The notes beneath the pieces were generated by a model. It worked only from the letters and a program-made list of their open reading frames with translations. It searched no databases and was not told the DNA's origin. Shown here piece by piece: positions 8,802 to 19,200 of a stretch of DNA of 44,528 nt. Source of the DNA: Bacteroidales bacterium. Its GTDB lineage: Bacteria; Bacteroidota; Bacteroidia; Bacteroidales; JAFGUD01. The stretch is from the NCBI GenBank assembly GCA_016938685.1, contig JAFGUD010000374.1, positions 1 through 44,528 on the forward strand, given 5' to 3'. Made by a program: the position numbers and the translations under genes. Each line of letters opens with the position of its first letter. Position 1 is the first letter of the stretch.

Positions 8802-11414
8802 ATGATGAGAAAAATAATTTTTTTATTAATAATAATTTCATTTAGTGGCATTTTTGCTTTTTCACAAAATTGTGATTGGGCAGCGATAAATGATGCAAAC
8901 CAAAAATATGAAGACGGCAATTTTGACCTTGCTTTAAACATGGCTCAAAATTGTTTTAGTTCAAATATAGACGACAACCAAAGAATAGAAGTTCTTAGGT
9001 TAATGTCTAAAACATATCTTGCAACAGATCAGGATAGTGCAGCAATAACAATGGCAAAAAAAATACTTGAAATTAATCCCAGATTTCAGCCATATTATCT
9101 TACTGATCCTCCAAAATTTATTGATATTATTCAAGGATTGAAAAAACTTAATCAGCAAAATGTCGTAGTATCTATTTCCAAAAAGGAAGAAAATGTCAAT
9201 TTGGCTCCTGCTACTGCTGTTACATTTTCAGAAGAACAGATAAAACAAAGAGGTTATAATGATTTTGAAGCTGTTTTACATGATTTGCCGGGTTTTGATA
9301 TTTCGAGATCAAACGGAAACCTATACACGCACGTTTATCAACGTGGATATCGATCAATAAACACTAACAGAACTTTGTTTTTGATTGATGGTGTCGAGGA
9401 CAATGATCTTTGGTCTAGTAATGTTTATTTGTCTCGTCAACTCATAATGAGCAATTTGAAAAGTGTCGAAGTAGTGTATGGTCCGGCATCTACAATGTAT
9501 GGTTCTAATGCTTTTTTGGGTGTAATAAACATTATATCAAAAGACCCTCAAGATATTATAGAACCTAATAAATCATTTGGTACAAGTATTAGAGCCGGAT
9601 ATGGTTCATATAATACAAAATTTATAGATGGAACCTTTGCTCTTCAAACAAAAGATCATAATATCGGGTTTTCTTTTTCCGGAAGAACATTTTTTTCAGA
9701 TGAACAGAATTTGTCTAATTATTCTGATCATGATTATTCTTCTCGTGAATTGACAGATGAAATGTCACAGGAATATCATTCTATTTTGGATATTACCGAC
9801 TCTATACAGGTAGCTGCTTTTTTAGCAAATAATCCTTCTTCAGGTGATTTATATTATTTAGATGCCAACAATCATCTTTTACTAACGGATCAAGGAGTAA
9901 ATAAGGCTTTTGCAAACGATAATTACAGTTTGAATAATGTGGTATTTTCGGATAAAACAGAAACAATGGCTTTGAATGCAAAATTTAAAATATACGATTT
10001 CACACTTGGATGGTATTTCTGGAAAAAAGCAGAGGGACCTGGTAGTCAATATAATGACATTGCTTATTTAGGTTTCAACGAAGGTCAATCTTGGCGCCCA
10101 ATACATCATTTTTTTTACGTGAAATATGAAAAAGACATAAATACTAAGTTGAATGTCTCCAATTTTCTGCGATATAAGATACATTACATGAGTAAAAATA
10201 ACAGAATTGTTACGTTTTCGGATAATTATCTTTCAGGCGAATTAAGCATGACAGATTTATTAAACGGAGTGGTACCAATGTGGGATAGTGTCTATTTATT
10301 TTATAAAGCGAATCAAGTTAGGAATGAGACTAAAATATCTTATCAGGTCAATTCTAAAATTAGTTTATTAGCAGGGTTGGAAGCAAGATTTAGTTCAATT
10401 CAAGGAGATTATTATTTAGCATTTGAAAATGATGCCGAACAATCTGGTTTTGCGCTTACGGATATTCCGGGAGGAAATCAGTTTTTTTCAAAAGATATTG
10501 GTTTTTATTTACAATCAGGAATAAGTATTTTGCCCAATTTGAATTTAACACTTGGAGGACGTTACGATTATAATCTTGTTAGACTAGATGAAGGTTATGG
10601 TAATGTATTTAATGAAAGAATCGCGTTAGTTTATTCACCAAAAACGTTTATTTTCAAAGGTATATATGCAACAGCATTTAAAGATGCTACAAACCGAGAA
10701 AAATATTCAACAGCTCCCGGTAAACGAGAATTGCCAAATCCTGATTTACAGCCTGAAAAGGTACAAAACATAGAGGTTTCTATTGGTAAACAGCTTTTTA
10801 ATAATGGGATTGTTAGTGTAGCTTTTTACAATTCAATGTATAGTAATATAATTCAAGAAGTAAAAGTTTCATTAGAAGATGGTTCTGAAACCGGACAAAA
10901 TCAAGCACTTGGAGAAGCACAAATTTATGGAGTTAACGCATTTGCTTCTTGGTCTGTGAAAAAAATAAATTTTTATGCAAATTATACTTTTACAGAACCA
11001 TATGCAATTGACCCAAAGGATTCTGACGGAAACTTGTTCTTGGACAGTTTAGGCAATGAGATTCATCGACTTCGAATTGGAGATATTGCAATGCACAGAG
11101 CTAATTTTGGTTTTAATTATTTGTTCAAAGATGTTTTGGATTTTGACTTAAGAGCTAATTTTGTCGGAGAACGCATAACAGGTTCAAACACAACAGTTTC
11201 TACGAATCATGATATTTTTACTCCGTATTTTTTATTAAATTCAACTATTAGTTATAGCCCAAAAAACACTGGAATAACTATACAATTAACAGCTTTTAAT
11301 TTATTAAACACAGAATATTTCGAACCCGGATTAGATCAAGCAACCGGAGCATTGGCTTCTAGTTTGGCACAAAATAGACGAAATATTTATTTGAGTTTGT
11401 TTTATAATTTTTAA
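8802..11414 (+). CDS. TonB-dependent outer membrane receptor with N-terminal TPR-like region
   Basis: An 870-residue outer membrane receptor. A signal peptide (MMRKIIFLLIIISFSGIFAF) is followed by helical, TPR-like sequence (residues ~24-110; YEDGNFDLALNMAQNCF). The plug domain follows (~135-250; LHDLPGFDISR, QRGYRSINTNRTLFLIDGV, VEVVYGPASTMYGSNAFLGV), then a long beta-barrel ending LSLFYNF with a C-terminal aromatic residue. It imports an unknown ligand using TonB energy. No SusD-like partner is adjacent, which argues against a classical glycan utilisation pair. It lies between the STAND NTPase and a LeuA-type lyase, probably in one operon (gap of three bases to the next gene). An ATG at 8805 is an equally good start. 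Confidence 0.9.
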   Translation: MMRKIIFLLIIISFSGIFAFSQNCDWAAINDANQKYEDGNFDLALNMAQNCFSSNIDDNQRIEVLRLMSKTYLATDQDSAAITMAKKILEINPRFQPYYLTDPPKFIDIIQGLKKLNQQNVVVSISKKEENVNLAPATAVTFSEEQIKQRGYNDFEAVLHDLPGFDISRSNGNLYTHVYQRGYRSINTNRTLFLIDGVEDNDLWSSNVYLSRQLIMSNLKSVEVVYGPASTMYGSNAFLGVINIISKDPQDIIEPNKSFGTSIRAGYGSYNTKFIDGTFALQTKDHNIGFSFSGRTFFSDEQNLSNYSDHDYSSRELTDEMSQEYHSILDITDSIQVAAFLANNPSSGDLYYLDANNHLLLTDQGVNKAFANDNYSLNNVVFSDKTETMALNAKFKIYDFTLGWYFWKKAEGPGSQYNDIAYLGFNEGQSWRPIHHFFYVKYEKDINTKLNVSNFLRYKIHYMSKNNRIVTFSDNYLSGELSMTDLLNGVVPMWDSVYLFYKANQVRNETKISYQVNSKISLLAGLEARFSSIQGDYYLAFENDAEQSGFALTDIPGGNQFFSKDIGFYLQSGISILPNLNLTLGGRYDYNLVRLDEGYGNVFNERIALVYSPKTFIFKGIYATAFKDATNREKYSTAPGKRELPNPDLQPEKVQNIEVSIGKQLFNNGIVSVAFYNSMYSNIIQEVKVSLEDGSETGQNQALGEAQIYGVNAFASWSVKKINFYANYTFTEPYAIDPKDSDGNLFLDSLGNEIHRLRIGDIAMHRANFGFNYLFKDVLDFDLRANFVGERITGSNTTVSTNHDIFTPYFLLNSTISYSPKNTGITIQLTAFNLLNTEYFEPGLDQATGALASSLAQNRRNIYLSLFYNF

Positions 11415-11417
11415 ACT

Positions 11418-12647
11418 ATGGATAGAATAAAAGAATCATTAAAAAACAGAAGATTTGTTTTTTGGGAAGAAATAGCTAGAGATGGGGCGCAAGCAAAAAC
11501 AATTTTATCAGGTAAACAGAGAGCAGAAATTGCAAATTTGCACTCTCAAATTTTTAATCAAAATGGATCTGATCATTTGGTATTTGCTGCCGGTTTTGTT
11601 TCAATAGCTCCACAAGAAGTTGATGTTATAAAAGAAATGGCCGATGGGGTTGAAAATTGTTATTTAGCTGTAAATTGTAGAAGTGTAAAAGATGAAATAA
11701 AAGCAAGTTTTGAAGCAATTAAAAAAGCTAAATATCCAAGAGTTGCATTTGTTCTTCCAGCATCAGAAAGATTAAGTGAAGTTATGCTTCACAAAAGCGT
11801 TGAAGAAGTTTTTGAGTATGGTTTGGATATAGGAAAATATGCACTTGATAATTCAAATGGAATACCGGTTGATTTGCAATTAGCTGCTGCTTATGATGGG
11901 AATCCGGCTCAGATAGCTGAATTTGGAGAAAAAATGACAGAATTGGGAATTGCAACTATAGGTTTAGGTGACACCAGAGGAAGAATTTATCCTTACGAAA
12001 TCAAAAATTTTTATGAAACATTACTGAATAATTGTTCAAAAGATGTTTTAATAGCTCCACATTTGCATAATGATTTGGGATTTGCCCTTGAAAATACTTT
12101 GGTTGGTTTGAGGCAAGGTATTACTTTTGCTTGCTCTTCGTGGCTAGGCTTAGCTGAAAGAAATGGTTTAGTTCCAACAGAATTATTAACTTTTTTACTT
12201 AGTTATCAAAATGGAAACACAATAGAAAGACTTGGTTTTGACGGTTCTAGTTTGTTTTTGACTGAACCAAATTTAAAGCTTTTAAGACCAATTGCTAAAA
12301 AAATTAGCGAATTTACTGGCAGACCACTGTTAGTTACTGATCCAATAGTTGGAACAGGGGTTAATACTATTTCGACAGGAACACCATTTGTGGATACTCA
12401 TAGTTTTCAGCCTTTTGATCCAAAAGAAATATTAGGAGTAGAAAAAGAGGTTTTTGTTACACAACTTGCTAACAGAAGAGTAATAATAGAATGTGGAAAT
12501 AAGCTGGGTTTTTCATTTGAGGAAGAAAATATTAAGCAAATTTTGAAAATAATAAAAGAAATAGCATATAAAACTAATCGTTCGATTGTTCCTGAAAATG
12601 AATTGATTGAACTTTTTGAAAAATTTGGACAAAAACACAACAAATGA
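11418..12647 (+). CDS. HMGL/LeuA-type carboxyltransferase (acyl-CoA condensing or cleaving enzyme)
   Basis: A 409-residue TIM-barrel enzyme of the HMG-CoA lyase / 2-isopropylmalate synthase / homocitrate synthase family. Visible signatures are EEIARDGAQA near the N-terminus (family RDG.Q), the barrel block GLGDTRGRIYP, the metal-binding APHLHNDLGFA and the GLAERNGLVPTELL loop (family G.GER.G). The C-terminal ~100 residues resemble the helical part of such enzymes; there is no room for a LeuA regulatory domain. Substrate cannot be named. No other leucine or lysine pathway gene is near; instead it sits between a TonB receptor and a beta-barrel-like protein, whose ATG overlaps its TGA (ATGA). 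Confidence 0.75.
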   Translation: MDRIKESLKNRRFVFWEEIARDGAQAKTILSGKQRAEIANLHSQIFNQNGSDHLVFAAGFVSIAPQEVDVIKEMADGVENCYLAVNCRSVKDEIKASFEAIKKAKYPRVAFVLPASERLSEVMLHKSVEEVFEYGLDIGKYALDNSNGIPVDLQLAAAYDGNPAQIAEFGEKMTELGIATIGLGDTRGRIYPYEIKNFYETLLNNCSKDVLIAPHLHNDLGFALENTLVGLRQGITFACSSWLGLAERNGLVPTELLTFLLSYQNGNTIERLGFDGSSLFLTEPNLKLLRPIAKKISEFTGRPLLVTDPIVGTGVNTISTGTPFVDTHSFQPFDPKEILGVEKEVFVTQLANRRVIIECGNKLGFSFEEENIKQILKIIKEIAYKTNRSIVPENELIELFEKFGQKHNK

Positions 12648-13261
12648 AAAAATATTTAATAGTTTTTACATTCCTTTTTTTAGGTATGTCTTTGTTCTCA
12701 CAAGATACAGAGATATGGATTAAAAACTCACCGGAAATCAGGATGAATATTCAGAATACTCCTCTCGAAGTAAGATGGCGTCCGATTGATCAAATGATTA
12801 TGCCCGATCATTATTTTGGAAAACATAGTTTAGTTAGAACAGACATTATGTTTGGTCTTACTTTGGACAAAATAAAAATATTTAATTATACAAAATTCGA
12901 TGAGTTTGATAGATTTTGGACAGGAGTTCGTTTTGATGTGAATTTAGATTTTTTCGATAGAAAATTTCTTGTAAATATTCAGGAAAGGTTTTTTTGGGGA
13001 TTAAACGACGATTCAGATAATCATTATTATTTAGTTCAATACTTAAGATATGGCGTTACACCAAAAATCCATCTTGGTATTTTAAGTTATGGGAAATGGA
13101 GATTAGACAGACCTTTTGATCAGGGAGAATGGTTTGTGGGACCTTCGGCGGAGTTTAGGTTGCCATACAATTTTAGCTTTCATACAGCTTTTACAAAACA
13201 GATTTTCACGACTAACGTTTATATGTGGTTTGTTAGAATAGGATACAGATTTAAATTGTAA
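12644..13261 (+). CDS. DUF2490-like outer membrane barrel protein
   Basis: This 205-residue protein has a signal peptide (MKKYLIVFTFLFLGMSLFSQ) and then a run of alternating polar and aromatic strands (EIWIKNSPEIRMNI, FWTGVRFDVNLDFF, WFVGPSAEFRLPYN) ending VRIGYRFKL. The pattern and size fit a small outer membrane beta-barrel of the DUF2490 type. The start codon overlaps the stop of the lyase gene, so the two are translationally coupled. Role unknown; the family name is given with moderate confidence. Confidence 0.65.
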   Translation: MKKYLIVFTFLFLGMSLFSQDTEIWIKNSPEIRMNIQNTPLEVRWRPIDQMIMPDHYFGKHSLVRTDIMFGLTLDKIKIFNYTKFDEFDRFWTGVRFDVNLDFFDRKFLVNIQERFFWGLNDDSDNHYYLVQYLRYGVTPKIHLGILSYGKWRLDRPFDQGEWFVGPSAEFRLPYNFSFHTAFTKQIFTTNVYMWFVRIGYRFKL

Positions 13262-13287
13262 AAAAACACAAAAGAAGCTTTATTTTT

Positions 13288-16194
13288 ATGATAGAATTAT
13301 CAAAAATATTAAACCTAAAAAAAGGAGAGGGTAAAATTGTTATTTTCCCAATGATTTATTCTTTTTTTATTGGAGCGGCACTAGCTTTTTTCGTTACAAG
13401 TGTTACTTCTCTTTTCCTTAGCAGTTTTGAAAGAGAATTTTTACCTATTTCTTTTATAGCAGCCGGGATTTTAGTTTGGTTAATCGGGAAAATCCTAAAT
13501 TATCTTCAAAAGATACTTCAATTTTCTAAGAGTTTACCAGCCGGCTTAGGTTTTTTATTCATAACAATTATTGTTCTGCTTATAGTCTTTAGGCTTTTTG
13601 AATATACGGTAATTATTTTTCTTCTTTATGCGTGGATAAGAGTTTTTGCGTATATACATGCTGTTACTTTTTGGAGTTTGGCAGGTCGGTTGTTTTCATT
13701 GCAACAAGCTAAAAGAGTTTTTGGTTTAATCACAGGAGGAGAAGTTTTAGCCAGTATTATCGGTTTTTTTTCAATACCTTTACTCTTAAAGTTTTTGGAA
13801 ACATCTGATATTTTGTTAGTTTCAGGTTCTTTCTTAGCATTAGGTTTTCTGTTTTTATTGATAATTGTTCGAAAATTTAAACCTGAATTATCAGTTAAAA
13901 AAAGCATAAAAAATATTGAAAAAGACGACAGTTTAAGCTTTAAAAAGTCAAAATATTATCGACTAATTTTTTTGATAGCCTTCATTCCTATTTTTGCTCA
14001 GTTTTTTGTTGATTTTATTTTTCAGGCGCAGGCCAAAGTAGAGTTTCCTGACAGAGAAGAATTGACATCTTTTGTTGGAGTTTTCTTTGGCTTAAGTGCA
14101 ATTGTAGAATTTGTTTTAAAAACTTTTGCATCCGGACGATTAATGAACCAATATGGCGTTAAATTTGGTCTTTTAGCTTTTCCGGTAGTTCTTTTGATAA
14201 GCTTCTTTTTAGCTTCGGTTTTTGGGCTGTTTTTTGGAGCAGCAGGTATTTTCTTTTCTTTTGTAACTCTTGGGCGTTTATTTACAAGAGCTGTTAGAAC
14301 TTCTTTTAACGACCCTGCAACGCAAATACTTTATCAACCTTTACCAAAAGAGCAGAGGCTTCTAATACAAAATAAAATAGAAAGCGGACCTAAGGCTTAT
14401 GCAAGTATTGTTGCTGGGTTAATTCTTTTGGGCTTTGATCAGATACCAAATATTTCGTTGGTTGTCTTTTCTATTCTTTTATTTGGTGTTACTATTTATT
14501 GGATAAGGTCAGGGAACGAAACTTTTAAAGAGTATAAAATTAAAATACAAAGTGTTTTAAAAATTGCAAAGACCGAAAAATCACATTCTTCTTTTGAAAA
14601 AATAATGAAGTATTTAGAGCAACAGAAGATAAGTATTCCAGGAATTAATATGCTTAAAAAAACAGCTGTTGATAACACCGTCAAGAAATATAAACTATCA
14701 GAATTAGTATTGATGGCTAATTCAAAAGATAAACAACAAAGAATAATTGCGGCACATGAGTTATCAAGATATTCAATTTATAAAACAGAAAAACTTTTTG
14801 TGAAATTATTGAATGATGATGATTTTGACGTAAGATGTCAGAGTATTATAGCAGTTGGAGAAAACAAACATAGTGAGCTGTTTGAATATTTGCTTTATAA
14901 TTTTAAGCTGAATGCATATCGAGAAGTAGTATTTCAGGCTATTCTTAAAATAGGGAAAAGTATTTTGCCGGAAATAATAAAAATATTTTCAACTTTTGAC
15001 TATGACACTAATATTCAGCTTAAAATTATTGATTTAATTGAAAAAATACATTCTCCGGCTGCTACTGAATTCCTAAAAAAACAAATAAATCATCATAATA
15101 GAATTATCAAGGACAAAGTTTTTAATGCGTTAAGCAACATGGAATATAATGTTACAAAATCAGAGGCTTTGAAAGCAAACATTTTACTTGAGGAGAAAAT
15201 CAATTCTTATGTTTATTTGGCCAATTCGGTTCTTGACTTACAAGAAATAAATTCATATAACACTCTTTTGACTGCTTTGGAAGAAAAAAAAAACAGACAG
15301 AAAAATGTTGTTTTTGTTATTCTTTCTGTTCTTTATGACAAAAAAGCGATTGATCTGATTAAGAATAATTTAGATAATGGAGATGAAAATGCAAGAGGCT
15401 TTGCGTTAGAGGTTGCAGACACGGTAATTCCTGAATTTCATAAACAGTTACTGCTTCCTTTTTTCGAAGGAGATACAAATCACGAAATAGTTCGCAGATA
15501 TAGATTTGATTTTCCACAGGAGAAATTGACTTTTGAAGAAAGACTCATTGATATTGTTAATACAGACATTTCTATTACCGGAAGTTTGGTTAAGGTAGAA
15601 GCAATTAAATTATTATCAGATTTTCCAAACGAAAAAGTTAAAACGGTTTTAAAAGCCAACATTGTTCACCCTATTGAATATATTCGAGAAGTTGCAGCGT
15701 TTGTCTTATTTCAAATTGATGAAAAAGAGTTTGATGAAACAATTTTATTAAATAAAACAAAGAAAAAGTTTTTACATGACTTGAATGACAAAATAAAAGT
15801 GTCATATAATCAAGGTAATATGCTTATTTATGAAAAAATAGAACTTCTTAAAAGTTTGCCAGATTTTGAAATTCTAGATTTTAATAATTTATTTCTTTTG
15901 GCTGGTGATTGTAAAGAGCAAGTAATACATGAAAATGAAAGCATTATTTTAGATACACAAAGTCAAAGTTTTGGTTTTATTGTTATTTCGGGAGTAATAG
16001 AAAATAGTGGATTTATGCTGGAAAGAGGAAATATCATTATTCCTCATTTTTTTGAATACTCTAATTTAGAAATAAAAGCATTGGAACAAAGTCTAATTCT
16101 TAAAGTTCCATTTTATAATTTGAATACAATTATTTTTAATAATTACGAATTTGCTGAGAATATTATTAAAACATCAATAAAAAAAACAGCTTAA
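13288..16194 (+). CDS. MFS / nucleotide-transporter-like membrane protein fused to HEAT repeats and a cNMP-binding-like domain
   Basis: A 968-residue three-part protein. Residues 1-410 form about 11-12 membrane helices resembling MFS or ATP:ADP-antiporter-like transporters (MIYSFFIGAALAFFVTSVTS; the GLITGGEVLASIIGFF loop). Residues ~470-810 are HEAT-like helical repeats (MANSKDKQQRIIAAHELSRY; NDDDFDVRCQSIIAVGENKH). The last ~110 residues have the beta-roll feel of a cyclic-nucleotide-binding domain (ESIILDTQSQSFGFIVISGV), but the classical phosphate-binding cassette is not obvious, so ligand binding may be lost. The cytosolic part probably regulates the membrane part. Substrate unknown. It is followed 33 bases later by the propeller-SpoIIE sensor gene, so the two may act together. 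Confidence 0.7.
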   Translation: MIELSKILNLKKGEGKIVIFPMIYSFFIGAALAFFVTSVTSLFLSSFEREFLPISFIAAGILVWLIGKILNYLQKILQFSKSLPAGLGFLFITIIVLLIVFRLFEYTVIIFLLYAWIRVFAYIHAVTFWSLAGRLFSLQQAKRVFGLITGGEVLASIIGFFSIPLLLKFLETSDILLVSGSFLALGFLFLLIIVRKFKPELSVKKSIKNIEKDDSLSFKKSKYYRLIFLIAFIPIFAQFFVDFIFQAQAKVEFPDREELTSFVGVFFGLSAIVEFVLKTFASGRLMNQYGVKFGLLAFPVVLLISFFLASVFGLFFGAAGIFFSFVTLGRLFTRAVRTSFNDPATQILYQPLPKEQRLLIQNKIESGPKAYASIVAGLILLGFDQIPNISLVVFSILLFGVTIYWIRSGNETFKEYKIKIQSVLKIAKTEKSHSSFEKIMKYLEQQKISIPGINMLKKTAVDNTVKKYKLSELVLMANSKDKQQRIIAAHELSRYSIYKTEKLFVKLLNDDDFDVRCQSIIAVGENKHSELFEYLLYNFKLNAYREVVFQAILKIGKSILPEIIKIFSTFDYDTNIQLKIIDLIEKIHSPAATEFLKKQINHHNRIIKDKVFNALSNMEYNVTKSEALKANILLEEKINSYVYLANSVLDLQEINSYNTLLTALEEKKNRQKNVVFVILSVLYDKKAIDLIKNNLDNGDENARGFALEVADTVIPEFHKQLLLPFFEGDTNHEIVRRYRFDFPQEKLTFEERLIDIVNTDISITGSLVKVEAIKLLSDFPNEKVKTVLKANIVHPIEYIREVAAFVLFQIDEKEFDETILLNKTKKKFLHDLNDKIKVSYNQGNMLIYEKIELLKSLPDFEILDFNNLFLLAGDCKEQVIHENESIILDTQSQSFGFIVISGVIENSGFMLERGNIIIPHFFEYSNLEIKALEQSLILKVPFYNLNTIIFNNYEFAENIIKTSIKKTA

Positions 16195-16227
16195 TAAAGC
16201 TAATTTTAAACAGTTAATAATTAAAAA

Positions 16228-19200
16228 ATGAAGCGTTTTTTTATCATATTATTTCTTTTTGTTACACAAATTTCTTTCGCTCAGAATTTTGGAGAAACAA
16301 GAGGAGTTCCTTTTGTAAAGAATTTTAATTCTGCTGAATACAATGGGCATGAACAAAATTTTGATATTATTCAGGATAAATCAGGATTGATGTATTTTGC
16401 TAATTTTCAGGCCGTTCTTATTTATGATGGAGCAAGGTGGGTAAAGGTGCCTACTTCTAGCGGAATGAGAGTTTTAAGTCTTGATCTTTGTACAAAAGGC
16501 ATTGTTTATGTGGGAGGTTTGTACGATTTTGGCTATATTACAAAAGATGAGTTTGGACAATATGTTTTTGTTTCGTTGGTTGACTCCTCAATGACAGAAG
16601 AACAAGTTGGTGAGGTCTTTAATGTACATTGTTTAAATGGCAAAACTTATTTTATTACTGAAAATAAAATGTTTACTTACGATAGTTTAAGTGTTGAAGA
16701 GGTTGATTTTGACGGAGTTCTACTAGAGTCTTTTGCGGTTAACGGAGAGTTGTTTTTGTTTTTTGAAAGAGATTTACAAAACGAAGATTTTAGTCAAAAT
16801 GGACTTACTGTTTATAGAAATAATTCAATTATAAGACTTTCTGATAATTCTCTCGAACAAATAGTCGATATTAAAGCAATGTTTTATTTAGATAATGCTC
16901 AAATGTATGTTGTTGGCACCGAAAGTCAGGGCTTTTTTAGTTTGCAAAATGATATTATAACAACAATGGAGGTTTCTGTAAATGAGTATGTAAGAAAGAA
17001 TAGCATTACAAGTGGAGCTAAGATTTATGATGATCTATATGCTATTGGAACATTAACACAAGGAGTTTTATTGGTTAATAATATGGGGAAAATTGTTCAA
17101 GTTGTAAATAAAAAAAGTTCATTATTCGATGAGTCAATTAATGCTGTTTTTGTAGATGAGTCAAAAAATATCTGGGTTGCTACTAATAATGGAATCTCTT
17201 TAATTGAAACAAATAATCCGCTTTCTATTATTGATAATCAAATTAGTGGAATAGATGGTAAAATAAATAGGATCTTGATATTTAAGGGCGTTCTATATGT
17301 TGCTTCCGACAATGGTTTGTTTTATTTTAACAACAATTTATTTAATAAAATATCAGGACTAAATGTTGCTTGTTGGGACATGGTTACTGTTGATCAAAAA
17401 TTAGTAATTGCTACTCCTTTGGGAATTTATTTATTCGACGGAATTAGTGTTATTCAGACAGGAGTTACAGAGTTTTCTTTTTGTTTGGAAAAATCAAAAC
17501 TAAATAGTGATTTATTTTATGCTGGTCACAACTCTTTTGTTACTGTTCTTCAGATTGAAAAAAACAACGTTGTTGTTGTCGATCGTATAGATGGTTTCTC
17601 AGGTAATGCTACTAAAATAAAAGAAATTGAAAACGGTGATTTGTACATTGAAGTTCCTCCAGGAAATATTTTCAAATTGAAAAATAATTCTAATAATGTT
17701 GAAAAACTAATTACAGGTCAAGGTTTTATCTCTTTGCATATTAATACATCTAATAACGATGTTTTTTTCTCATCAGAAAAAGGATTATTTCAGGACAATG
17801 ATAAAGATACTCTTCAAAAATTCGATTTTTTTAACGACACAAAACAAGGCTCAAAACTATGGATGTACGATTTCTTTTTTATAAATGAAAATACTTTTTT
17901 GTTTACTGATGGAAGTAGAAAAAATATTTCCTTGATAAAAAAACAAGAAGATAGTATCGCTATTTCTCAAAGTGATTTTCTTCCCATTTCTGATTTTACG
18001 GTTAGAACTTTTTATTTTGACTCAAATAACAAGAATATTTGGTTTGGTGGAAACAACGGAATTATTATGTCTGATTTTGGCGGGAAATACGAACATCACA
18101 CTGATTTCAAAGTTACTCTAACAAAAATTATCAGTTTAAATAAAGATACTTTGCTTTCAATTAACAACCAATTTAGAAAACTTCAGTATTCCGATAATTC
18201 AATTAGAATTGAGTTTGCTGCACCTTATTTTCATGCCAAAGGAGATGTTTTATATAGTTATTATCTCGATGGTTTTGATAATGGATTTTCTTTATGGGAA
18301 AGTCAGGCATACAAAGAATATACAAATTTACCGGCAAATAATTATGTTTTTTACGTAAAAGCCAAAGATCAGTTTGGTAATGAAATAGACCAGGCTGTTT
18401 ATGAATTTAAGATTTTATTGCCGGTTTATAGGCGTTGGTGGGCAATAATAATTTATATTGTTGTAATCGGTGTGTTGCTTAAACTTTTTATTGATTGGAG
18501 AATGAAACAAGCAGATAAAGAGAAAGAAAAATTAGAAGAAATAATCAAAGAAAGAACAGCAGAAATAGAAAAAAGCAAAGCAGAAATAGAAGCACAAAGA
18601 GACATAGAGTACAAACAGCGTAAAGAAATAATGGATAGTATTCATTATGCAAAACGTATTCAACAGGCTGTTTTGCCTTCAACGGAATTATTGCAAGAAA
18701 CTTTGGGGAACAATTATTTTGTTGTTTTTAGACCTTATGAAGTAGTTAGTGGAGATTATTTTTGGTTAAAACAGCTTAAAAATTTCATAATAATTGTAGC
18801 AGCTGATTGCACAGGGCATGGTGTTCCAGGTGCGTTTATGAGCATGTTAGGAACATCATTTTTGAATGAGATCGTAACTCGTCGTAGTTTAGATGGTCCG
18901 GGTACTGTTTTGGAAAGGCTCAGAAATAAGGTAAAATCATCACTTCATCAAGACGGAAAACAGAACGAACAAAAAGACGGAATGGATATTGCTTTGTATT
19001 TTATTGATACTGAGACTTATGAATTGCAGTTTTCAGGAGCTTATAACTCATTGTATATTGTACGGGAAACCTCTAAGATAACTGAAGAATTAAAACAATA
19101 TCCTGAAGATTCTAAACAAGTTCGTCTTTTTACAGAAGACGAAGGAGATGCTAATTATACGTTGATAGAATTGCGTGCAAATAGACAGCCAATTGGTATT

